From Sitta carolinensis (lineage: Eukaryota > Chordata > Aves > Passeriformes > Sittidae): 64,000 nucleotides of DNA. Below the pieces are notes generated by a model, which was not told where the DNA came from, searched no databases, and worked only from the letters and a program-made list of their open reading frames with translations. A program made the translations under genes and the position numbers. Shown piece by piece: positions 49,916 through 62,100 of this stretch. The DNA lies in NCBI GenBank assembly GCA_032173965.1, contig CM063284.1, positions 129,851,625 through 129,915,624 of the forward strand, read 5' to 3'. The stretch's first letter is position 1. Every line of letters begins with the position of its first letter.

Positions 49916-52900
49916 GACCCACAAATCAAGGAGGCATTTATCTATAAGCACTGCATAAGAAATCTATTCAAATACTTTTTCCAAACTTTTTGCACAGCTT
50001 GTTCATATTGTTTTCAGTGGTTTAACTAAGCCATATTCTCAGCTCATCAGTGGACTAACTATAGAGATATCCGGCCTTCTGTTTAATGTGTTAAAGCAGT
50101 TTTGAAGGCTCAGGAAAATGTGTGCAGATTCAACAACCTCAATATGTTATTTTTATAGTTTACAAAGCAACTGCATTACTGTGCATGTCTTGCAGTCACT
50201 CAGAGCAATGCTTTTATAGCTAATATCATAACCAAAGAGAGAGCCAGCAATCTTCTTTCAAACATAGTCTACACTATGAAGATTTGTGGTCAGAGCTGTC
50301 TGAATTTTGGGCATTAATAAATCTTTCTATTTTGCTCTTTCTTTAATACCACTGAGGCAAATGTGCACATACTCAGGTCTTACGTATTTAAAAACTGGCC
50401 TTGTGTATTTAAAAACTGACATCAATAGCTCTTCTGTAAAAGCAGGGTTTTCGGGGGGAAAAAACCCCACAAAGTAATTGAGAGTATTTGGGACACTAGC
50501 AATCTCACCAATTCATGCTATAGCACATCTCTTAAGCAGACATATTTAATAATCTAAAACAGTAAACCAGTAGCTACAATTTGGGAAGACCTTCATTCAT
50601 ACTAAATGTTCAGTGGTCAGTTCACTTACATCGGTGCGTGTATTAAAGCAATAGGTAGAAAGTTAAGAATACTATTACTCTCGTGTTCTAAACAAGCAAG
50701 CTGTGAGTGTCTGTGCTCTGCGTGACATTATTGCAGCATTCATAATAATTTTCAAGCTTTTTGGCAACACCAGATTTCATGGTATTAGATTCAGTTAGTG
50801 CTTTTCTGTGTACTGTAACTGTGTGGTTGTGATGTGACTTTATCTACTTTGCCTAATGTAAAGAAGAAAATTACTTCAAAATCCTTTAGAACTCAATGAG
50901 CTGGATCATCTTTCCTGAGTCAGAGGGTAGTAACCCAATCTTTTCTGTTCTGACCAGAGAAGAAGGTTATTAGCTCTGTGTGTTCCCCATAATGGGATCT
51001 CTGCATTTGTTCGCATTAGAAACTTCACCCACACATTTATGACTGAATTTCTCCTAGTATGGGAAATAGGGTTTATTTAATGTTTACTTAACATTTGATC
51101 TGCTGTCTTTTTCGTAAGTGATGGGCATGGAACTGCATGAGAAAACGCGTCCTAGGTGGTATGGAAGGACTTTGTGCTGTGCAGTCAAGCTCTGACAGTC
51201 TCAACTTGCAGTACGGAGATGTGGCAACACTTGGGTCCACCAGCTGCTGGAATGGGCTGTCAGCTTGGGTTTCCTTTAGCGGGCGGCAAAGAAGCACTTT
51301 CAGAGGTGTTTTAAATAGGCTTACAGTAGCTAATGGCATCAGGTCCCTTTAGTGACTTTAGGCTTTATGCCATTCCTCTGGGTTGATAATGGTTCTGCAC
51401 TTCAGATTTTCCTCTGCTAATGAACCCCTTACAGGGTGGCATTGCTGAAGTAATCACCATCATTTGACCTGTCTTACAATTGACTAGACTGGCATTAAAT
51501 AGCCCGTTATGTTAGTATTTCATCTACTTCTTGCTTTTCCAGTCTCATGTATTATGCAGCTCTTAATAGCAGTTGGCAGCAGCAAGGGATTTTTTTCTTT
51601 CTTTCAAATAGTCTGTTAATCCTGTTCACAAAAACTAAGATTCCAAATATTGTACTAGACTTGACATAAGTCAAAAGACATTCATAAATGTAAACAGTAA
51701 ATGCTACTTCCCTAGTCATGATCATACTTTAGCATTTTATGAGACACTGCTAAAAGTGCATTACAGGATTCCAGCACAGAATTACTGGTATTACTATTCT
51801 CATACTAAATCACACTTTAATCAGTTCCATTTCCTCACAAGTGGAACTGCTGCTCCAAGTGGACCAGTAACTGGGAAAATTCTTCTGAGTAGCTGCTTCT
51901 GGCTCTTTGCAGCTGGAAGAGGGAGAGCAAAGAGAGATAAAATTGTGGTGTGACTGTTCCCTCAGCCCAAAAGCAGAGATGTGGCTGCACCAGCTTGTTC
52001 CACCAGCCAGCTTACCAGTGTGAGCAGCCAGCGCGTGGCAGGGAGTTAAAACAGCATTAGAATGTGAACGGAGATTAAGTTTTTATCCACAGTTAGGTGG
52101 GTACACAATGTCACAGTACCAAGCCTGGAAGATTCAGAAACAAAACTCAGAGAGAGCAAGTGGTTAAGGTATGTGGAACTTGCATATTCAAGTGTCTTGT
52201 CATCATAGAAGGAAGGAATAGCATGGTCAAGCAAAATACCTGCTATAGTGATGTATTTTGACTGGCTGAAAGTGGGTTTATCTGAAATATTCTTAGGTGT
52301 TTGTATGAAGTAATGTATTAATAGACCCCAGTTGCAAAGAGTTCCTACAATTTATAGAAATTGGTAGCCTTGCAAGTGAAATTTTCCATGTGCTGTCCTC
52401 TTGGATGATTCAGGCATGGTGCTTCTCTACAGCCGCTTTCCTTAGAAGTGCAGGGTAGTATTGGCAAGGAGCAGTACTAGCCTCGCCTTTCTCCCGTACT
52501 GTTGTCAGATGGAGTACGATAGGTCAGGGAGATTTTACCACGTAGAAGATGCCTTTATAAAGACCTACAATTCTATGCAACTTTCTATTAACTGAGTAAA
52601 CACTGAACTGTCTTCCAGCATTATGGGTCGCTGCCAGTCTACTTACATTTTCTACCTTTATATGCACAAGGATAAACCAGCGCTTAATAGATCTTAATCT
52701 CTAGTGTGTATAAGAAATGGTAACACTTTGTATCACTTTGAAGTATACTTTGTATAAAAGTTGAACTAATAAAGGGTCTACACCATAATAAACACACTTT
52801 GGCTCACTTCATTCTCTACAGAAGTTTGAGTACCCTCTTAGGTACACTGGCCTGTAGAGCACAGGAGTCACAAATGCACTGCAATCACAGGTTTGGTGCC

Positions 52901-55900
52901 CTGAAGTAGGTAAGGCTGCATTTTCCCTCCGAGAGGGAGCAATACATAAAGCAGGTGTTCAGTCAAACTATGCCATCTCCAAATTTCCCTCCCACCTCAC
53001 AAACAGGAGTTTCTGAATGGAATGAGCAGCTGCTTGGAAGGCAAAGCACTGGCAACAATTTGAGAATTCCTGGAGTACAGCACTCCAGTCCTGCACAAAC
53101 AGGACAATGAAGGGGCAAGGGAAAAATTCATTCTCTGTCCAACTGCAGGGATCTCACCCCTAATGCAAGTTTTTTTATGGCCACTACAAAAACCCAGGTG
53201 GGAACATGTAAGAAGAGCAAAACAACAGAGCTGTTGTATTTGCTTAAAGAGCAATCCAGACATGGGACACTCAAGCAGCAATTTGCTGCATGCAGTCCTC
53301 TGCCTTCACCATCTAGACATTTTCTTACCTGATGGAGGAGTTACTCAGCAGAAAAAAAGGACTGAAAGCCAAGATGGCACAACCAGAGACCAGCCCAGGA
53401 TCTGGGCTGATAACCTGTTTATCTCCTATACCTCTCCATGTGCACCTGGCCCTCAGCCACATTACAGACTGCACAGCAGATAAAGATCATGGAAGCAAAA
53501 ACAAATGCACACAACTTCTCACCCTTATGCATGCACAAACTTTGTCTGTCCGTGCTGCATTGGAGATCTCTTTGCCTCACTCACCCTCTTCCCACTGTTC
53601 TGCTCATCAAGTAAGCACAGGAGTCTCTGAAGTTAGCCACTTCCTGGTGTTCCAGTCAGGAAACAAAACTCAGAAATGTCTTTTTTTAGCCAGAGTATCA
53701 AAAGCAAAATTGAACACTTTCAAGTGCTATTTAGTCATGGTAGCAATCCCATTTTAAAGAGCAAACCAAATAACACCCGAGTTTTAAACAGCATTATTTC
53801 ATGCTGAATTTATCCATGAAAGGAAACACTTTGCATTAAAGGATCACAGAATTAAATTCATTAATAAACCAAAACCAAAAAAATTATATACACACACTTC
53901 TTCTTTCAAGTTTAAATTTACAGAGCTTTTGTACACCAAGGTAACTAACTCTTTATTTCCTCCTAGCTTGAAAATTACTAATGTGACATGCTGTGTATAT
54001 TAAACTCTGAAGAACCAGTACTGAATATTTACATATTTATTCCATACTTTACTTTTCATTTCAAATTCCCTGACAGAAACCAAATGATTTATATCCCTGC
54101 TAGTTTTGAAAACAGTAAAATTTCTAAAAAAATAAAACCACCTTAAACACATGGTATAAAGGAGTGAGTCAGCTTTAAAAATATTTATGCAGTGCTCCTT
54201 AAAAAAATAGCATTGACAGTAATGCCTGTGAAAGCTCCACCCATTTAGTCATTATAATTATTAGTAAAATTACATCTTCCTGTTATTTTACCATTCAGAA
54301 AATTGTTTGGCTTCCAATCCAAATCTGTCCATGTTATTTTAAACAAGGTTAAACCCTTTATTAACAGATATTGTTCCCCATAGGTGCACCCAGTCAATTC
54401 ATGGATATTTCCCACTTTCATAGGTTATTCAATCTCGTCTCAAGAAGTGGGACAGTGTCAGAATCTCCATGCAGAAAAAATACAGCTAACAGGAGCCTTC
54501 TGTGCATCAAATGAAAAACCTACTTAATTTAGTCAGGCAGTATAAAGGTAAAATAATTTCAATTTAACATATTACCGTACTTTAGAAACACTTAAAATAG
54601 AGTGTTAAAGTTCATGAGTCTAAGCAGACAAACTGTCCAAAGTCAGTCAAAATCACGTAAAACAAGAACTGGGCTGTATTCAAGTACAATTAGACCCTTC
54701 TATAGCATCTCTGTAATGTCAACAGATCAAGCATAAGTGAAAATCAAACTAAGCCTGACAGTGGATAAACAATGGAGCTCATTAGCAAAGACTGCTGTGG
54801 CCTTTAGGCTACCACAGCCCACCCTGTCCAAAAAGGGCACTGAAAATCTGTTAATTCTATGGACCCCACAGAGCCCAAAGGAAAGCAAACATAAAACCTT
54901 ACTTCACTGAATTCAATATAAAAATAAATTCAGAATTTAATGGAGCAGTGACATTTCTTTACAAATTCCCACTCCTCAGAGTTTTTCTTTTTGCACTGTA
55001 TCTCAGTCTAATCGCAGGAACAAAACTCTATCTCCCTCTAGACAAGGTTTAACATTACTACCTCACTATGTGTTTGCTCAGGTTACACATCTCTGTATCT
55101 GCCCTCTCCTCAACTATGCTAGGCAGAGGAGAAGAGGAGAGGCAGGGAACAAATAAACTCATACTCTAAGGGTATGAGATCTTGCTTTTTAACTGAAAAT
55201 ACATGCTGCTTTCCAATGAAATAATTCTTGTGCTCCTAAATGCATGAGCTGGAGTTGTAAAGTAAGTGTTGGAATGTTGACTTACTCTCCCGGAAGTTAG
55301 TGACAGATTTTATTCAAATTTTACCTGGTGTGGGACTTGGAAGTTTCTAATCTCATTACCTAAGATGTACAACAAAACCTATGTAAATTACATTTACATT
55401 TGTATACTTTAACAGATTAATTATTTTCAGTCATTCTTCTATCATCAGCTATTTCACCTGCTGCCAGATGCACCTCATTCATTAATAACCCAGACTGGCT
55501 AACAAAAACCAAAGGGAAAAAAAGGGTTAATCACTCTAAACCTGAGAGAAAAAACCAAAATTGCCTTGCATACGTATATTTTAATTTTCTTGCAGTAATA
55601 AGTCACACACAAAACATTTGCACCTTTCTTTTGGCACAATGAATATTTAAGAAGTCCTTCAAGTCTTAACTCAAAGAGGTGCTTTACTGAGCATTGTCTA
55701 CTGAAATCCACAAAAAAACTGAAACATTCTTTCAAAAGGAACAAAAAATTTACAATTGTACACAAAAAGTCTTGAATTTTATTGAAATTTCAAGTCTTGT
55801 ATCAAACAAAAGATTTTTCTTCAGACAAAAATATTCTCTTGGTGTCCTCCAGATACCAGAAACTCTGAATTGGTCCATTAGTGACGCTGCTTTCTTTGTC

Positions 55901-55951
55901 ATCTTCACAGAAGTCCACAAGGTTGAGCTGTTCCACCATTGGGTCTTTATT
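49916..55951. other. Intergenic region with no recognised gene; includes VIRMA 3' UTR at its right end
   Basis: Six kilobases between the CR1 block and the VIRMA stop codon. Short open frames (up to 141 codons near 53332) have no domain, codon or splice support. A 'taataaa' motif occurs at about 52770-52790. For VIRMA, AATAAA on the minus strand occurs directly after the stop (55951-55946) and again at 55783-55778. No RNA gene or mobile element was identified. Confidence 0.55.
55778..55951 (-). other. VIRMA: VIRMA 3' UTR with two AATAAA signals
   Basis: AATAAA abuts the stop codon (55951-55946), and a second one lies 170 nt downstream (55783-55778). The second is the more credible poly(A) signal. 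Longer forms cannot be excluded. Confidence 0.45.
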
Positions 55952-56110
55952 TTATCGTGTGAAGGAGCGTACATGACGACCTCTTCCACTGCCTCCACTA
56001 ACAAATTTCCCTCTTGAGCCACCACTGCTACTACTATTAGCACTTGTCCAAGACGGTCCAATTCCTCCACGGCCTCTGGAAGCACGATCGCGAGGACTCG
56101 GTCGGTAGCC
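55952..56110 (-). CDS. VIRMA: VIRMA last exon, coding part, with stop
   Basis: Acceptor TTTGCTTTAAG, split Gly codon, then YRPSPRDRASRGRGG ... GRGRHVRSFTR and TAA at 55954-55952. A Ser run (SANSSSS) is slightly longer than what I recall for human. Confidence 0.96.
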   Translation of the reverse strand, partial: GYRPSPRDRASRGRGGIGPSWTSANSSSSGGSRGKFVSGGSGRGRHVRSFTR

Positions 56111-59100
56111 TTAAAGCAAAGAAAAGTATACTCAGTTGGAAAAAAAAAAAAAAAAAAGCCCTAGGCGGAGTAGCTGCTGCGAAAGCGTAAGAAACAAAAC
56201 CAGGATGAGATACAAGCAGCGTCTGTGTCCTCCTTTTAATTGTCACTTTTCTTTTAGGCAAGCATTGCTGCTTTAATTGCGCTATGATTACCATGGAGGT
56301 ACGAAGACAATCGAATGACAAAAGTCTGAGTGCAAAATTAAGATTCTGCCATCAAGTGTTCAATTCAGCAACTTTTATGGGTTACAGGGCAGTTCATAGG
56401 AAAGCACGTATTGGACACAGTCTCAGTGACAACTGTTCATATATGCTTAAAACATTTGCTGAATTTCAAGGTGTCTGCAGCATCCTTGCATGGTTTCATT
56501 TGTAAAGCAAAAATGAAATTCAAGGAATTCTCTATAGTTCGATGCCCATATGAATACCATGTACCTGCTGAACTTAATGGTCTCAGTGGTGGCAGTGGAC
56601 CCCTGTTAAAATTGCTTTGACCCCCTCTACTGTCATTGTAGGTTCCCCTGGGCGTACTCTGTGCACTCCAACTGGAGCCTCGAGCACCTTCACGACGACT
56701 GTAATTTCCTAGATTGGGAGAGAAAAAAACAACACACTGTTGAGCAAACATGCCTGGGGTTTGGGTTTTTTTCCTTTACAATCTTCACAATAGTCAGGGT
56801 GGTAACATAATATTTACACAATTTGAATAGCTAAAGACACTCTGTATCAATATACCTGCAGTATTCCAACTTGAAGTCTACAAATTAATCTGCACAGAAT
56901 CAGGGGAACAGATCTATTTATCACGCAAGGACTCAAGCTTAAAAGAATTCACATTATCTAGCCTATTAAGATGGACTTATACTTTCAGGTTTTGAGGTGA
57001 AATAAATCATAGTATTTATAACTTTATAAATAGAAGTATTTTCTGTTTCTACTTTGCAAGGACTTGCTCTAATTATGAGATGGAAGGAAAAGGAATGCAA
57101 TCTTGTCTATGTGTGAAAGAAATTTAACACTCTATAGGCTACAATCTCCAGGTTCACTGAAAACTGCATCTTAATTCTTGTCAGGATCTTCCATCCTTTT
57201 ATTCCAAAGCCTCGTTTAAATCCAGAGATGTACTGTGGTGCTTGATTTCAGGAACTACCATGTCACAAAAGGCAGGGAAGTACACTCCAAGAGTCGCTAA
57301 AACAGCTGACTCCTTTTGTAAAAGAGAGGCAGAAAGGCAGCATGGGAATTCACAGCCTTGTTCCAATTGTATAGCTTTGGAAGTTCTCACCTTCAAGAGA
57401 ATCTTTCCTGGTGCTAAACAACTCATTGCAACAACGCTGCTTCAGGAAGATCTCACACTGGGGATGACGAACTGCTAGGAAATTGGGTTAGTATTACTCA
57501 ATCAATTTTAGCACGCATTTACTCCAATTCTAATACAGGTACCAACATACCTTTTGAAGCAGGTGGTGTAAAGAACCTGTTCTGACTGTGAAAAGCTCCT
57601 CGTCCTCCACGATTCCCTGAGAACCCACCACGCGAAGAAATCTTCTGTGACACTTTTGGTGGCCTTTTGGCTGGTGGTATCCCATCTGGAGCAACCACTT
57701 CTTTGCTCTCTGCAGCAACAAAATCATCCACATGCATGGAGGGTGGCCTGCTTGTGTTCTGTTTCCTCTGACGGAAGATATCGTGTGGTCGAATTCCTTG
57801 TCCAAATCCTCCCCTTCCTCTTCCTCTGGGTGGTGGCACAACATGAGCTCTCTTTGCAGGCTCTATGTACTCAGATTTCCCACTGTCATGACAAACGATG
57901 ATTTAGTTAGCTAATGTACACTGTACTACTGATGGTCAGGTATCCTCCATATTTGAGATGCAATCTGGAAGGTATTTGACATTTTGATAACATACAAAAC
58001 AATGTGTTTAACTCACTAAACTCATTTTACCTTGAAGTTATAAAGGTCTCATGCTTGTGCTTGCCGAGCTTGAACCCTTTTGTGGTTTTCGTGCGTCCAG
58101 GAGATGATGGTTCTGACAAAAATGACCTCTCCAATTCAGCTTGCAAGTCAAAGTCACTGCAGCCCTTCTCTGACAGTTCAATTAAGTCAACTTTTACCTT
58201 CAAACAGAGAGTTTTATCAAAACGGTCATTATTAGCACCTCAAAAAAACCCCAAAAACAAAGAGCAGCAGTAACAAAATTAAAAATGCAGCAGAGCTGCA
58301 GCAAAATTATCTTGACAGATTTGAACACAATAGGAGTGAAGACCATAGCTCTCAAATATGAACATCTGTCTTGTCACTTAATGACCTGCAGTGGGACAAT
58401 TCTCTTGCTTAAGCTAAAGCCCTATAAATTTATTAATGTCATTTTTATACAATTTTGATTTTGCTTAAGAAATTATAATATAACTATCTTTGCATGTATA
58501 TTAAAAGAGTGAAATTAAAAAAGAATTAAGTCAACAGAAGTCAATGAAGTCAACAGAAACTGATTATTTATCACACAAGAAATGAAGACACTGCCAATTC
58601 CTTAGTTCTAAAAAAACCAGGAATGCTACTGTATTTTCACTATTAGCTTTAAAGTTCAGATTATAAAAGTTTCAAAAACTGTGAAAAGCTTTTGGGCACG
58701 TAGTTTCATTTACTACTGCCATGTTTCCCACTTTTGTCACATCAGAGCAAATATTTAAATTATAAAAAGGAACGCTATCAGGCTCTTGTGTATATTACTG
58801 CAATGATAGAAGACAAGCAAGGAGAAGAAACTAAATCACATTCTCTTCTACATTTAATACAAACTGAAGAAAAGCCTCAACAACAGTGCAAAAGCAGTTT
58901 GGGACTCACACAGCAACTGTTCCCCTAGGGTACTGCAAAAGATCCCAATTTTGTAGTAGCTTCCAAGTCAATCTGAAGGCATTTGATAACCCCTTTAACA
59001 AATGCCAACCTCTCTATCTTGGTCAAGGTACAAAGGTGAGCTCAGGAAAACAAAACATTTGGCCATATGAATTTCTGATGTTACTAGTTCAGATTAACCC

Positions 59101-62100
59101 TCATTTTAGAATCCATTTCAGATATGTTAATGAAGCCTTTTACCATATCCAGGTCAGTGTCTATTTCTTCAGCCTGAAAGGGTGAGAACCACATAGACTT
59201 CAGCTGGTCATCCATCACATCTGCCAACACATACGTTGTCCTACAACAAAACAATGCCAAAGGCCTGCTTGGTTATGAACCACAACCAACTGCAGATGTA
59301 CACAGCAACACAGAACCTGGGGTGAACATTGCTGCCTTACCCTTGATACTCACGTGATATTAAATACTCATGGGTAATAGTGACAACAGTGCTCTTTAGA
59401 TCCTGTTTTTAATATACTTAATTTATGTATGCATAAATTACTCCATTTCCTCAAATAAATCACAGGTAGACTGCTGACACACTCAAGGATTTTACCTGTT
59501 GTTAAACAAATTCTGAAGAGAGTCTGGTGCACAAAGAGTAGGCTCAACATCTTGATCACTAAGTGGACAAGAATCACCCGCTGATTCCAACATCTGCCTC
59601 ACTCCAACAATGTTGTCCAGTAAGGACTCAAGGCCATCATCTTCCTTAGAACGATCCTATGTCAACACAGAACAAGTCAGAAGTTTTTCCCCTCCTCAGA
59701 GAAGGAATAATGTTTTGCTTATTTATTAAGAAAAGGGGGAGGTACTACACAACAGTCTATCTAGCCACAAATAGTGAGACTAAGACACCTGAGTACACAA
59801 AAACAGCAGAGAGCTCCTAGCTGTGGTATTAAATGAACAAGTCACCACTTGCACATTCTAAATGTCATTCCCAGCTGATGCAATATCCTTTATAACAGTC
59901 CCAAGGAAGACACTGCCCAGTGTCTTTTATTTAAGAAGCTGTCTGTTAAAGCATTCCATGTCCTGTGTCTGCTGCTCCTCATTCAGAACAATTGTGGCTT
60001 TTAATCTCCTACCTAACAGATGTAGGCAGCCAGGGAAGAGAGGAGGGAATATAGCACTTGAAAGACATTTGTGATCAATAGGCTGTGGAGCAGCTGTTTC
60101 ACACTCTCTTAAATTAGCTATCTACTGCATGGCTGCCATCAGTTACACAGAATCAGATTTGAATATCAGAGTTAAGTTTGCAATTATAATCACAGAAAAG
60201 TAGGATGCATTGAATTTGCATGTCCTCTAGTCCAGTCTCCACCATCACTGCTTGAAGCAGGACCATCATCAACGCCAGATCAGGTCAACCATAACTTTAT
60301 CCAGTCATGTCTAAAAAAAGTTCCAGTGATGGAGAGCCCACAGCCCCACTGACCTGATCAGTGCTTCGCTTCTCTCTCAGTGTTTTGGTTTGTTTTCCCT
60401 ATGGTCAACCTGAACCTCTGAAGCCACAATTTGGGAGCATTACCCCTTGATTTATCATTTATCATCTGAAATTTCCAAAAGACGTTTGGTTTCACCATCT
60501 TTGTTACTATCTCCCCAAAGAGCTGTGGCAAACTCTGAAATAGCTCCAGAGTTCTCCTCACCAGGCTAAACAAGCCCACCTTCTTCCACCTCTCTATAGC
60601 ACATGTGCTGTAGCTCCCTGACCACCTTGGTAGAACCCTCTCCAGTTTCCCCAGCTCTCTCTAGAACTGCTGAGAGGGCAAAGCTGGTCCAAGGCGAACA
60701 CAACACTCCACATGAGAACTCAGCAGCCTCCCACGGAGGGAGACAACAGGGCCCCTGGATGTGCTGACCATGCTCCTTCCAGGATGGCTCAGAACACACT
60801 CACTCACCTGTTTCTAGTGACCATGCACTGTCAGCCACATTTAACCCATCAACCAACATAACCACCTGGCCCTTTTCAGCCCAGCCTGCAACAAGGCATG
60901 GGATTATCCTGCTTTCACTGCAGACCTTTACATTTCTCCTAATGAACCACACAAAACTTTCTGCTAAATCAATTCTAAAGAATTAATTGAGGTCTGTCTG
61001 GATTGAGGCTTTGCTGTATGTCACATTAGTCACCCCCCCATCCTACTGGCATCCACCAATTCACTGAAAATGTATCCATTGTTAAGGCCTCTGATGAAAA
61101 CATCCAACAATATCCAGCCCCCAGTATTAATTCTACTTGTTACCAGTCACCAGTAACATCAATCCACTGCTAAGATGGTGTTCCTGTTGTTTATTACATC
61201 AATAATCTGCTTCACCACTACCCTACACCCTTTGCTCGTAGGCATGTGCTTCCTTCCATGACACCATTAACTGCCTGGGCTCTTAGGATGTGCTAATAGA
61301 AAACTACAATATCAACTTCATTATTTGAATTCTTTTACCATAACATGCTTTTCCAGATCAAGAAGCAGGTTTTCTGGGGTTTCTTCTTTGTTCTGCAGTA
61401 GATGTTTTAACTCTGCAGTGGTAAGACCCAGCGTTCTGCCTGAATGGGATCCATCTGTTTCCATAAGGCTTCCATCATCTCCACAACAGCCCTGAAATAT
61501 TCGACAGTTGGGGAGTAAGTACTCCTAAATGGTCAGTACTTGCAGACTGCAAACCCCTTTGAATTCAAACACAGATTAGAGCAAATCTAGCAAAATTAGT
61601 TATCTCTTGATTTAAAAACATAAGATGTAAATTATTTTAACAAAGTACACATTATCAGGCAAGTTTATATACTGCATCAAGACAAATGCAACCTTTGCCT
61701 GTACTAGATGAGGTCTGTATCACAGAATTAACAGATATTTTATAGTTCTTCTACACTACACATCAATACAGCAGCCCTCTAACACAGGATGCTGTGAATC
61801 TAAAACTGGGATACCACAGCATACTATTCACTTAGGATATGCCATCCTCCTACTGAAAAACCCTCTTACTTACTAAACATAAATCCTGCCCAGCTTTCGT
61901 GGATTTCATTAAAAACTAAAGATGGCACTAACAACACTGATGGAAAAGCCTTACCTAGCTATCTGTAGGATCAACTGCTTTCTGAAATAATTGTGCCTGA
62001 ACATGTCTCACACTGCAGATTTCAGAGAAATGCAGCTGAGTTTAAGCATTCAATACACTCACCAGTGTATCAGAGTTTAGAATCTGTCGCATAAAATCCA

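Noticed and set aside
53163..53757. 106- and 141-codon plus-strand frames
   Set aside because: Low-complexity composition, no domain, no promoter or splice context; consistent with chance.
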